This document shows positions 31,814-45,100 of a DNA stretch of 64,000 nt, piece after piece (within the stretch, counting starts at the first letter, position 1; each line of letters starts with the position of its first letter). Under the pieces are notes generated by a model. The model had not been told where the DNA came from and searched no databases. It worked only from the letters and a program-made list of their open reading frames with translations. A program made the position numbers and the translations under genes. Source of the DNA: Kappaphycus alvarezii (taxonomy: Eukaryota; Rhodophyta; Florideophyceae; Gigartinales; Solieriaceae); contig NADL03000668.1 of NCBI GenBank assembly GCA_002205965.3, positions 124,001 through 188,000 on the forward strand, in the 5' to 3' direction.

Positions 31814-33560
31814 AGTGTGCAGTGCAAAGTGATAAAAATTACTCCGCAAGAGATTGAAGTACATTATTTTCATTCCTACTTCGCGCCAAAATATAATTTC
31901 TCACAGGCTCTATAGTTTCCCACAGACTTTTGAGTAAACAACTACTTTTTCAGGCAGTTGGGGCACAAGTTAATTTTAGAATTCTGCAAAGTTTGTTTCA
32001 ATGTATTTTTTCTTTCTGACACTCTAAAGGTGCGTGGGTCATACTCTCAGGCGTACGGTACCTATTATTGCAGTTATTCCGTAATACGTGTCCTTGAATT
32101 TTCAAATTTGGCGGCAATTTTCAATTGTTTTGTTGTGTGTTCACACACAGCCCTCCAAAAGTCTTCTTATTTCCTTCATAAAATTCACGAATGTCTCCAA
32201 TTCCAGCCCATGTTACCTTATCATGACTTATCTCCCTTGACAATCTTGCCGACGAAGCAAAAAGCCAGCCCAAGGAATGGGAAACTCATATAGTCAGATA
32301 CCAACCCTAGTGTAGTGCCAGAGCGATCCTCCACTTGATCCGCTCGCGGAGATCCATGAGTTTGATATCGGAAATGCCTCTTTTTCGTTTAACTCTCCGG
32401 CTTTGCCACTCTGCAGGTTACTTCAGGTTACGCTGAGATCCACTGTGAGAGACGACCAACTCTTGAATGACTGTACTAGTGGTGCCGTAATGCTACTGTA
32501 CCACTGCTGTAAGGCTGCCTACCTTGCGTTGAACCCCGGCCCTGTACAGGTGGACTGGGCAGCCAAGGCTGGACCCGTGGACCGTGCCAACAGAAGTGGA
32601 CCCAAACTGTGGATCTTCACTTGCTAAGTAACCTTTTCCACCTATCTTCTCTACTTTTAGCTAAGCCTCTTTTTTAGTGCCATCATAGCAGATTTTACGT
32701 TATACTATCAAGCCAATCTATTACTTAAGGAAATCATAGCTTATAACCGCGACAATAAAGCTACCGATTTCTTGCATAGTCTACGGAAACCCGTCCTTGG
32801 ATCTCCAACTCCAATTTTGGGCTCGTCCCAGTCTGCGTAAGTTTCGGTCCCCCTCGCCCCTTTCCGTCTAGCCGGGATACCTGCCTCGCCGCTTTGGTGA
32901 GTCAATCTCGGCTCATGCTGCGCCTGGAGTCCCGTTTTACAGTCGCGATACTCCCTGGGTTCGCCAGGCTCTGCCCTCCATTTTGCAGATACCTTTCATT
33001 TTGTTTGTTCTCTTATTCGCGCTTTTTCGCAGTATTCCCTTTACGTGAGACAGGACAACTATCCTTCTCTCGAACTGTTGTGCTCGCGCCTGACGTACTC
33101 AATCATCCGCTCGTTGCACAACACTTAGTCCCCTAGCATTCATTTACTCTGCCTAACAATAGCGAATGCACACACATCTGTGATTGTGCAAACTAAAAGC
33201 ATACCCAACTTCACTGCGAACGATAATTGGTCATTATTCGCTAAGTACCGGTAGTCCAGGCAGACATTTCACCAACGGTGTAATGAAAGAAAGGTTCGAT
33301 ATTATACCGATAAAAAAGAACGAGACGCAAACGCTGTTCTTAAATGTTCCTTGAAAGCCCATTCTTGACAAGTAGAAACATATTTATCGGCCCCTCGAAT
33401 AATGAGATACCGTTGATATTAAAGTGAGTGGCGTATGAGTTAAGGTTAGTTATATGGAGGAGCTGCTCAGTGGCATAAAAGAATAACATGATAATTTTAG
33501 TGACATCAAGTTGCTGAGCTTAAGAAAAGGTATGAAAAAAGGAGAAATAGGGATTGGAGT
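31814..33560. other. Stretch without recognisable gene
   Basis: Plus-strand frames at 31958-32293, 32403-32627 and 32894-33136 are short, overlap nothing recognisable and have no repeated copy in the window. Terminal repeats of the neighbouring Harbinger units could lie here, but I found none. Confidence 0.4.
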
Positions 33561-33569
33561 CAATCATTT

Positions 33570-33882
33570 GCGCTCAAGATGTGAAACGAAAATAAAGTGC
33601 AGCGTGCGGGAGAGGATTTACGAGAGTCCTTTGAGCAAGAAAAAAAGGTTATAAAGTGCAATGATGGCAAAACCGTGAGTAAAACGTTGCAATTGGACAT
33701 TAAAATGTTCATGGATACTCTGAAGGCTTCTGGTGATGCGGGGATAACTGTTGAAAAGGAACATCTGGAATTGAGCGCATTAATATTGACATTGAGAAGA
33801 AAAATATGAAATGCACGGGCTGATCGCGACAAAATTTGGGAGGAGACTAACAATGTTGAGCTTGAAAAGTTTGGTTACTGAT
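33570..33882 (+). pseudogene. Possible SANT-like partner C-terminus, copy 3
   Basis: The plus strand reads EDLRESFEQEKKVIKCNDGK, LQLDIKMFMDTLKASGDAGI and TVEKEHLELSALILTLRRKI, then after a stop NARADRDKIWEETNNVELEK. This charged helical composition resembles the coiled-coil tails of the other SANT-like proteins. Its position, convergent with the inverted transposase copy at 34.2-34.9 kb, is what the pairing rule predicts. The DNA-binding domain itself was not found, so the call rests mainly on context. Confidence 0.3.
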
Positions 33883-34244
33883 GAGGGACTTCAAACCAAA
33901 GTAAAATTGAAAGCTGAGCTTTTTTGTTGTCATTTGTTTCTCATTCCGTATAGATGCTACAAATTGGACCGCTTCAGGCTTCAAACTGCTTCGAGATCAG
34001 TTCATGTGGTTTCCGCTTTACAAAAGATAATTACGTGTTTATTTGGAGCCTAGAAACTCTTATAGGCTCGGAGGATTGCAATCAAAGTAATATGAAACTT
34101 AGTTTGGAGAGAAGCATTTTCGGACATCGAAAATCAACATAGAAGGGTATGGACATAGAAGGGTAGTAAAGTGCAGCCACAGTTTATTGCGCATTCCTCG
34201 GATTCCTCTTAAAATCTACCATGCTTCAGTAAAGTTTCATTATT

Positions 34245-34941
34245 TTAAACATCCTTTCCATTATCAATCAACTCTTGGAAATAGTTGGGGAATTCTGAAA
34301 ATGTTTTAGAGAAGAGACCTGATACGTAACAAGCACGACCTACGGTTGTAGGCACTATCCCCATAATGCAAACCTGCTTTAAATTAACACGCGACATATC
34401 TTCTTGCTGATTACCAATTCCAAATATCACATATAGCGTCCAGCCATGCCCTCTACCTTCAATTGGCCCAAAGAAATGACAAAAAAAATACAACAAGATT
34501 CGGTTGTTCTTGAAACTTGATTTCATGGTTACTTTTTTCACCATTGTAGACCAAATTCCATAGTTTATTATCTCCCAGCCCTGAGATAAAAACAATTGTT
34601 CCGTAGATAAAACCATAACAACCGATAGCAGTTTGGGAGACCTTGAAACTTCACTCGAACTGCATCTAAAATTGATTTTACCTTACCTTCTATGTAGTAC
34701 CTGCTCAGATCTACAGTCAGTAATCAAAATATTCTTGCAATAAGTTCCTTAACTTTCTCCCAAAATATCTCCCACAATTTTGAACTGTACTTTTCGAATA
34801 TACGACTCTGTTAGCCTCCATCGCTGCGGGATAGCCGCCCGTTTTAGGATCACAAATGTTGATTATAAACGGTAACAGAACATATTTTCTACGGGCGCTT
34901 GATCTGTTTTGTGGCCATCCAATGAGGTAAATGATTTTCAA
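34245..34941 (-). pseudogene. PIF/Harbinger-type transposase, copy 4, inverted
   Basis: On the minus strand the pieces give SDGG and QSRIFEKYSSKLWEIFWEKV, then YGFIYGTIVFISG, where the catalytic Asp position of F-I-D-G-T is Tyr. Then come LVYNGEKSNHEIKFQ, FGPIEGRGHGWTLYV with the EGRRHD box changed to EGRGHG, and VNLKQVCIMG. The frame ends FSKTFSEFPNYFQELIDNGK. The order YNG.K...KFQ...EGR.HxW matches copies 1 and 3. Three frames and several stops are involved, and both Asp-bearing boxes are mutated. It is the most decayed copy and the only one on the minus strand. Confidence 0.68.
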
Positions 34942-37900
34942 TTTCAGTCCGTTTCAATCGATAGTGAGGGATGAGGTCAGCGATAGAAATATTATAGAAC
35001 TTGACGGAAAATTGTTTTCTTGAATCTTAAGTGTTCGTTTTTGATGTGCTTTAAAATAATTACTTGCATACATGTACCTTCATGTTGCAGTCAGAAGTAA
35101 GAATGTGTTGTCGACGTGTATTTTTCGACGATGAATGAGGACAGGTAAAATATGTTTCCACCTTCACGTGCGTACGAAGCCGTCCACCGTAGTTTCATCC
35201 CGCTGTTGTGCACGATATTTTGCCTTGATATGGATTGATTAAGGTGCAGAGGTTTAGGGAAGAGGAAAGGTATTGTAGAGGGGTAAAGAGAGCTTATGCT
35301 CCATAGTCCCAGGGAGAGGGGTAAACATTACTCGCATGTGTCAGAATTTAAATTCGGGCATAAAAATGAATTTTCAATTCACTTCATCACGTCTAAAAGC
35401 TTTATAGAAATCTCATTACAATTTAGATGCAGTGTGTAGTTGCAGATTTTTTCACAGGCGGGTTGAAAAAAGTTAAAGAGGTATCCATTTTTGTAATTAA
35501 ATTCATTTGAAGGCATGAATGGTCTGGAAAGAGCACAAAAATGATGCCTTCCATAAATTTTCCAAAAATATACATACCAACTTCGGCTGCGTAACAGAAA
35601 TCCAGGTTGAAAATGCTGTAATTTTTATGGTAGACGCATTACTCAATATTATTCGCATATATAAAGCTTAGTGGTGCCAAAGGCAGAGCTTTATGAGAAA
35701 AAGTAACTCTTACATCAATTATACTTGTTTGGTGTTGTAAAAATTGATGATTGGGTCCAAATGCCTGTTTCAGTGGACGTATTATTTTCAACAATGGATA
35801 CACTTACAACCATCTTTAGATGGATATAAATAAACTCCAAGACAGAAAATTAAACACAGCCGTGTACATTTTACACCAAGCTCCCGCCAAGTATGGTTAT
35901 TTGGCCGTACCCTACCACCCAACCACCTTCACTTTGAAGTGTCCATGGAGCCTTCAAATATACAAAATGAATCGATTTTGAGCACAGTTGAAGCTACCCT
36001 TGATCATGCTGTCAATTTAGGAGTGCAACAAGCGCAAAAGAGTGACGCTTCCAACTCTGTCCCACTCTGTGGTTTCAAAGAGGTGATAAATGCCACCAAA
36101 TAGCAATAATGCCTTCCAATTATTTACCTAATCGCCAAAAATAAAAGGTACTCTTGAGAAAAAACTAAGAATGAATTAAAAGGAAAATAAAAACAGTCAC
36201 TTTACAGCTCAACGGAGGGATGAAAGAATGAAGTCAGCATCTGCCGGCATAGTTGATTCTCGCGAAGGTTGTGGTAAGCCATTCAGAGCTAATGAAGCAC
36301 TTCAATAGGCAAAAACCTGGGTACTGCAGTCTTTGAAGGGCTCGTTGGAAGTTAGGCAACTTTGTAGGAAGGTGAAAGATCTATTTGTACTGTAACAAAC
36401 AAAATGAAAAGAAAAATCGAGTCGCTGCTGTACAATTAGTTCAAAAAGACTAGATAAATTCAGAAATTCAAAACCCATACACGGATTTCTTAAAACTCAT
36501 TGATGTACCGAATATATCGGGCTCAAACCTTAATTATCCGAAATCTGTGATAAATAGAATGGAAGCATCGGTTTCATATGAATTATATAAACAAGCTGTA
36601 CTTGTTCTGCAACTATGAGTCTGGAGACAGAGGTGACAAAGGGCTCGTGGCGCGAAAATATACCAAAATGTAATGCAAAAAGGCGCGATTTAACGCCTTG
36701 AAAGTATCAGAAGGGAAGAGTTATAATGAGAAGCATTGAAGTACGCTTGAAGACATTTCGAAGAAAGTGAATGTTGATAACAATATATTGATGATTGTTG
36801 AAGAGATTATCGAGAAAACCGCTGATGCCGAATATGAGTTTTGTTTGCTATATGTTGAACAAAGATTCTCAACAGTGTCTAGTAATATTTTCGGGTATGC
36901 TCGAGAAAAGAAAAGATAGGAGGGAAAAAAGAGGAGAGAGTGTATACTGGAGACAGACCAAGCAATGGTACCACAGAAATAGACACGACGAAATAGGACA
37001 TCTTCACGGACAGGGGAAGTTGTTACAGATTACTAGAATAGTAGATATTTCACTAAAGATATCTTTTGGGGTAGACACAGCCGACGAGAATACCACTCCC
37101 TTCCCGAATAGATACAGGAGAAAATAAGAGAGCAAAGAAGAAGCACTACAAATTCACATAGTGATATTATACCAGGTACGCAGTGCTATTCCCTATGACT
37201 TCGAACCAACGCAGCGGATAGATTAAAGTCATTATCCATGGCACTGAAAGAAGTACATGAGTTCTTTTAATGGTCCTTTATTCAAGAAAAAAATAGATCA
37301 AAACCTTAAATTTCAGGCTCTACCAGCTTTTTGTCTTCATGCTGTTGGAGTCTTATAGTAAAGGTCGCAGCATTATATTGTTCAATCTCATATATTTCAG
37401 ATACTTTATTAAATAGGTGACCCTCTCTTTCCCCATCTTCGCTAAACTTTACCCCTGCTTCATTCTTACGAAACTATTCTGTGAAATGAAACCTGTATTG
37501 CTTACAAAGATGATATATAATTTGTATCATGTGCTATTCTCTCGACTATAATATATATATATACTGTAGCTCGCCAAAAACTCTCTGTATACTTCCATGC
37601 AGGTTTTTGTTATTGTATCCAACGTTTTCTCAGCAATATTTTGGTGATTGATGGATTTTTCGAGGAGTGACCAGTTGGAATGTATCACGTCTGCGAGAAG
37701 GTACGGCAGTTCTTGAATTAATTCGATGGATAGAATACCACATTTATTGGATATTTTTAACTTTCTTCGGCATTTCAGAATATCTAAAACTAAATTGGTA
37801 ACATAAAGATTTGGTTTTCATTGTTTCAACATATATTACAGAAGACCAGTACTACTTTATATTTTAGATCTCTATCAAAACACCCACCAAATTGATTTGG

Positions 37901-38040
37901 AACGAGTCTAGTATCCTTTCAATTGTTTAAATAGCCTCTCAAAGCTTTTTAGGAGTTCCTCCACATAATTGTCCTAGAATGAGCGCCTTTTCTGCACCAT
38001 TTAAATACTATTAGTATAAAATTCCATTTCATTTTGTACA
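34942..38040. other. A+T-rich stretch, no recognisable gene
   Basis: Short Lys/Glu-rich and Ser-rich fragments can be read on the plus strand near 35943-36100 (EPSNIQNESILSTVEATLDH) and 36240-36390, with many stops, but I recognise no family. A plus-strand frame at 36795-37127 is unidentified. A short (AT)n run lies at 37547-37563. Confidence 0.4.
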
Positions 38041-39100
38041 GTTACGTTGTTTAAGGCCCAAAAATGTAAAAAGACCCATCGAACTCTACAAAGGACTCCG
38101 ATAATGGATAAAAATGCTTCGCAGATTTTAAAGTTCCATTTTCACGCTGCCGTCGATACATCGAAGGGAATTGCAGGACGAAGTCTCCTTAGGCATTCCG
38201 GAACTTTTACGAGAAAAAAAGTACAACTTTCCAGCATTAGTTCGCATACATTAACTGGAAACAGTGAAACTAATTATTTATATTTTTCTAGAAAATTACT
38301 CTCGAAATGCAAAAGAGGCAGCGGTATAAGTTATGGTGACTGGGAAAATTGCGACGCAGTCCTTTATAGAGGTTCAAATCATCTGTAGATATTTCTAGAG
38401 CCTTCTAATCATCCCATTCAACTAAATTGTGTTTCTGTGCCCTTACTTTGTTACAGAAATGGAAACACACGCAATTATGGCAGGTACTAGGAAAGCTGCA
38501 AGCGGACTTACCACCGTGAATGGGCACTGAGAACCGTATCAGACTTCTAGGGTTTTTGAAATATTCGAAGTATTATCAGTATTTCGAAAGGAATACGAGA
38601 AAGCAGGATACTCGCTGTTTACGCCAATACTGTTGGAGATGCGGAGCAAATATTTAAAATGGCGGTATGCAATGCATAAAAATGGATGAAGAAAAATATA
38701 CTCTTATTGGAACCCAGTAATCATATTTCGATTCCAAAAGATGTACAAGATATAATACCTAATGAAACCGAGACTGAAAAATTCGAGCAATAGAAGTTCT
38801 GGATCCCTTCTTGTAAATTAGCCCTAAACTTTGTCTACATATGAGCAAAATGCTCCCGTATGTAGACCACCAGAGACTGCTGTTCACAAACGGAACAAAC
38901 CGACAGGTGTTTGCAGGTAAGAAGTATTACTGGCACCATGACAGTCCGCAACTTACATCAGCTCGATTGTTCATTGTCACTTCCTCCTTTTCTTTCTTCT
39001 TCGCTAGTTTGGCCGTACGACGGCGAAAGCGTAATCATATTTCTCTAATTGCATTACAGGTCCAACATAACATCACAGTATTGAGGCCTTAGTATCCAGG
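38041..39100. other. Stretch with weak coding signal, unidentified
   Basis: Plus-strand frames 38047-38388 and 38841-39092, and broken pieces such as EIFEVLSVFRKEYEKAGYSL near 38560 and LLEPSNHISIPKDVQDIIPN near 38710, have a protein-like composition but contain stops. I cannot assign them. They may be relics of a further transposon. Confidence 0.25.
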
Positions 39101-42100
39101 GATACCAAGGGCTTAATAGTATAGACACTAGGGGATTCCCTACTCTAACATCCATAAAGATTTAGTTCCCTGCAGATTTATTCCCACGCATTGTACATTA
39201 TAAAATGCCCATAACCAACCTTTTTGTTCTTTTTCACAGAGATTCTTACTTTATAGCTTTATTTGAAACGTCCCTATGCTTTGTGCAAAAAAATTCTTTC
39301 CGTGATGTGCTTAGTGGACATTTTGCAGTGAGCTCCATTATATTTTTTTGCTTATACCGGGCATTTACCGGGAGAATCTGAGTGATAGGCATTGAATAGA
39401 CGTATTTGTTTACTAACCAGGCTCATAATTTGCATTAAAGCACATTACTGATTCGGTTGTAGGAAATTTAAACTATTTAGAATTTTTCACGGTGGAGTTA
39501 ATTCTGATTATGGTTGGGACCTTAATTCACCCAAAATGAAGATTAAATTGAAAATATTTCAAAGGAGTTCCGGAATTTAATAAGATAAACAGGGGATTAG
39601 AACATGTAGGGTATATTTATACTGGCGGTAAGCGTTACTTTCGAAGAAAACATGGCAATTTTCTCCGTTTTATCATTGAAGAGAATGCCTGCAGAGAGTT
39701 GAACTCCATATTTTTATTTTCGGAGAAAACTGGAACGAAATGAGGCAGTCGTAGCACTTCTGAAGAATTAGAAGGAGGAAATTTCAATAATGTGGTACAA
39801 AATGTCTTTTGGACCTTGTCTGGATTCTCTAAAGAATACACAAGACCTGACTCTTTTAAACATAGTAATATATGTTATACAATTGAATAAATATTGATTG
39901 TATCAAGCTATATAAATCTACAATATCAATTTGAGAGCAGCAGTATACAATGAGCAAAAAATATTAAAAATGGAGCTGCAATCAGTTCCATAGACAATGA
40001 AAAAGAGCGCAGAAATTAAATTCTCAACTAAAAAGTACATAGTGAGTACTAGCGAAGGGAAAAAACTACTATACAGGTTATAAGATACAATTATGTGTGG
40101 TAGAGAAATGGGTTCCAAGCATACCTCGAATCTTACCCCGAAGCAATTAGCGACTTCGTCAATGTTTTTATGCAGTATACTCAATTCCTGAAACTGGTGC
40201 GGAAAATATTTTTAACGTCGTTAATTCGGCATTGAAAGTGGTTAAAAATGTTTGTTCAGTTTAAACTTAGAGTCGCGGAGATGTATCATGAATTTTGTTA
40301 GCTTTAGAAGCCTTGTATGCAATATGACCATACCCAAGAGAAACATAGAGTTTAGAAAGAAATTTTTCGAAGCTGTATAGGGTAATGTTAATTTTTTTAA
40401 GTAGTTCAATGGCGGATTGGATGTCCATGCAAAGTCGAGCTCAAAATAGTAAAATGATCTGAATATCACTCAAAGCCGAATATAAAGCCGAATATGCGAC
40501 AGGAAGCTCTGTATTACAGATAATTTGATGGTAGGGTCAATAAAATCAAGGCTAGTTCTAGATCATTCTATTCATAATTTCGTAGACGCCATCTGCTTTT
40601 TTGTACTTAATACCATAAAATACCTTTTTGACAACACAAATTAACATTGTTGTCTTATATAAGTTTGAATTTATTTTTCTTTCACTATTTGAACTCAAAT
40701 CATCCGAAAACTCATGTTTGTCGAAGATTTGCGCGAAAATATCTTCACAGTTACCCCTAAAGGTATAAAAAATGTTCTGTTTTTCGATTGAGATCCCCGA
40801 GTAAGTTTGTCATAAAAAGTCTTTATTGCATCATGAACAATTTTCCTTATGGTTAACAAAATAAAATTTGTTGCTAATAGACACCATTTGCGAACGAACA
40901 ATTCGAGTGAAATTTGGTGTGACAAACATTTTTAGCCAGGATCCTTATAAATGCAGTCATGTAAGACATACCTACCAGTATTTGCGATCATCTCTGGTCC
41001 TATGGTTCTAATAGTCTCAAGTCGAACAGTTTTTGCACTTTTAAATTTCCTACCGATGTTATATTTATACGAAGTCTCAAAAAAGATGGAACTGAAGTTA
41101 GTGGTAAAAAATTCTTTCCCTTTTAATATAACCTCGAACGACTCCTTCGTAAAAGCTACAGAATCTCTTCAACTTTCTGGTTATGAACCTTATTCTCCGG
41201 TTATTCCTCATCCAGTACTGATTATCTTGGAACAAGTACCTAGTCACTATCTTTAAAGGAAATATATGATGTAACTAGATGGGTAGGGGAAAAATACATA
41301 ATTTAAAGACAAAAAAGATCCAATTTTTACCCAATTGGAATTTTTAAGTTAACGTATATCTCGAAAAGGTTTTTTTCACCGGCTTGAGTCTGGTAGGAAG
41401 ATTACGAAATATCGGAGAGTCTCCAATCAGCATACTTCTTTCTGACTTGTACTTGGCTTTATTAGGAGATTCAGAAGCACTTTTTCAATCTTGCAAATAT
41501 CGAACTTAATCCATCAAAGTAGCACAAAATATTCTTAAAAAGTTAATGAAATCCAGTTTGTAGTATAATCAGACTCTGCTGATAAAGGTTTTGTGTAGTA
41601 GAAAGAAATTTTGATATTCTTTCCATATTCATACAGCTACCTCATAAGCACTTTAAAAATCTGTAAGCCACGAATTTATCATTTTTTCATGAAATGAAGA
41701 GAAAGTTCTGTATGAAGATTTGAAAATTTTGTTTCTGGGATAATTTTTGAGAACATCCAGACAAAAATATTCGTTCTTTCTGCAGAGTATGGCGCATACA
41801 CAATGGTTAGTTATAATTGGTAAATGAAATATCTCATATCTAAAAAATGAACCAAGTGTGGCGCCAAAAGTAGAATGAGATTTATTAGCTAACTTTTTAA
41901 CATTTTAATAACCATTGAATGATTCCAATAACTTCAACTGACCCCATATTCTCTTTTCCTTCGATCTTTGATGCTCCTACTACCACGGAAGTGGATTTGA
42001 AATTTAATAAAATCAAATATCCAAAATCAAATATTTCAATATCACTCCGCCTAATCCTTCAATAAATGAGATTCAAATTGGTTGCAAAAATCAGAAAAAT

Positions 42101-45100
42101 TAATTGATCTCTCTATATAAGCAAATCAAAGAGCAGCTCAGATACTAAAGCTTTTCTTCTGCAATCAGATTGGTGAATGAATCTTTTTGAGTCTGATGAG
42201 AGAAATTTATGCATCTTTATGTAAAAGTATACGATTAAATATCTTTCAAACCCTTAATTCTTCTGTAAAACGTCCTGAAAGTTTTCTGTTTCATGTTCAT
42301 CCTATTATCTTTTTGTCACTCCTTATATTATTATATGATCATTATTTCATCAATAATGCCTTGAGGAAGTCTTTTTCGCCTTAAATATCACAACTATAAC
42401 TCTCTTGCAGTCGCAGATGCCCTAACCACAGGAGAATTACCCGTTCTCCAGCCACATAAAAAATTTGCTATGATTTCTTTTAATACTCAGAGATACTTTT
42501 GAACGTAAATTATGGTTCTATCAATAGTTGTGTTTAAGCTTGTTCATCAAAAGACCACATTAATCTCTTTAAACTGGAAAATGACCAAGCTCCTAGAGAT
42601 AGAATGGTGAGAACATACAATATGCACTTGGATACTCTTTTTTCCATGATCACAAATATTTCTGGATCCGAAACAATTTATTCGCTGTCAGAGGTGATAG
42701 TAGAGAAATTTCTCTGTACTGTTCAATAAGTCGAGTAATCATATATACAGATTTGAATACATTTTTGAGCAACTCAAGATTTTAAAAATCTGATGACAGC
42801 ACAATCTGGTATAATTTTTGCTTCTGTTAGAAAATTCTTCTTGAACCAACATTTCCAACTTAAGCGCTTCTCTACACAACAGAACTGTATTTATATTACT
42901 AGCCATTCTATATAGATTAATTTTACTTCAGTAGAAAGTTCAGATATATCATGTAATATTATTGGGACAGCAAGGCTTTTAGTACCACGTAAAGTACATG
43001 GCAAGCTTTCACATTCATTACTTTGCCCAAAAAATTAACAAATCGCTGCAAAAGAAGCCATATTGCCATCGAGATCACCCAAAAATAGAAATAATACCAC
43101 TTCAACTAGTCTATCGGTACAGGAATGTTGATTTATATTGAAAACTCCTTGGAAAAGAAGATTACTTGACGCAAATAAATTGTTTCGATCAGCACAGGAG
43201 ACATGAAACTTCTAAACTTATTCTGTGTTGTTAAATCGTATTGTCATTAATTTTTTCCTTCTTGAATCTCATCAAAACCAATTTCACCAATCAATTATGC
43301 ACACTCGTAAAACAGACGCAAGCCATTTACCGCAATTTTGTGTGGAGATCTGAGGTTCGGGCACCTTTTAGTCCTTGAAAATATTTGGGGTATAAGGCTT
43401 ATCTTAGTTCCTGCAAGATATGATCAGACGTGACATAACTTTCTATATAAAGGATTTGTTGAAAGTTTTAGTCGTAATTAATGCTTTTATTTTTATTTTA
43501 AAGAGTTTTTCCGCATCAGGATGTGAACTATGGGCAGGTAAATCTTGAGATTTATCCACTGCAATACTACAAAGGATAGTTTAGAAACATTATATTTCTC
43601 GAGAGTTATTCTTGCCAAAAAAAATTATAAACTAATCAAAATTTGCCCTTATAAACAGTATCTGATGATATAATCAAGTAAGTAGCCCATTTTGAATCCA
43701 GTTGATCGAAATGTTACTCTTTTCTGGGATTTGCGGTATTATTGAAACAAAACTGACTCCAGAAGAAGGACTCAAAGTCCCACTTTTGACTCTTATTAGG
43801 TGATGTATCATAATTTTTTCCTAATTGCGCACTAGAAACCCTTTCTCACGCGAAATATCTACTATTTTTCAAAAAAATAGACAGATACATCCGTATGGCT
43901 TCTCGAGCCATTTTTAGAGACCGGGATCGGCCCTTGGTTGAAAACAAAGGGTATAAAGCTCCTATTATTGTCAATAAATTTCAGTACAATCATTCTGAAA
44001 TGATCCAAAGTAAGTTTGGCACCTAGAAAAGAGCCACAAAAAAATCTATAGCACTAAATACATTCTATAACTGCTTTTCCGGTTTGTGAGCGAGTCGCAA
44101 ACTAGCAAAAAAGCTTAGTATCTCTGTGTACTTATCAAATTTAATCACGAGAGGTATACCATCTATCTTCAGCCCCGTCCTATTTTCATATACAACAGAC
44201 CACTGAATTTGTTGCTTACTTAAAGGTAATCAATGCTATCCTAAACTTAGGTTCCTAAAATATTTGAGTAATCAAATTTTCGGTCTACTTGCGCACTGAA
44301 TGAGCTAACCTCATGAAATTTATTCTTGACAGGCGAATAGTTTTTATTGTACTGAATTATAGCATTATGAAGTCTTCCCGAAACCGGACGAATAGCTCTA
44401 GAATTGGTATTTAGGAGCCAGATATCTTCATTAGCTTCTTTGCGGTTACATAATCAGTTTCAATCGTTTTTGTTGCTTCACTTAATGTTTTAATACATCT
44501 TCTGGTTACTTCTAAAGCTCATTAGTTATAAATTTTGTTTTTGAAAAGCTATAACCATCATATTTTACGGCTAAGCGCGAGTTTCCAGTAGTCAATATTA
44601 ATGGGCTCTTATATGAAGATGATCACTATTCAAGAGCTACTTTTAACTTACTCATAGCTGAAGAAGGATTGAAGATCGCAATTTCAAGAAAAGAAGCCGC
44701 AAGAAAAATAATTTTTAGACCCTAAAAATCTCCTCTTCACGTGAAATTAATAAAAAGAGACAAAATAGAAGCTGTTCAAATTGTATCGAGTTCAAAATTC
44801 GTTATGAATATCATCCGCATTTCAAGACGCCTTGTTCCCTGCATAGCGTAATTTTCTATCTTGCGATCCCTATGAGGTCCAATATAGCTGATAAAGTAAG
44901 CTCTTCCGAACAATGTATTTAAATTTTCTGCAGTTAGCAGTCGAAAGTGAAGACCTTCCTCGGATGGGGAATAAATTTGGGGCTTCATTTTCAACACCAA
45001 TAGAGCAACCAACTTGCTGTGAATTATCGATTATAGACTCGCCTTTGGTTTTCAACTAGCTGATTACGGATATCTTACAGCTTCTCAATTATACGGGGGT

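Noticed and set aside
37547-37563. (AT)n run as an origin or promoter
   Set aside because: Too short and without context; common in A+T-rich DNA.
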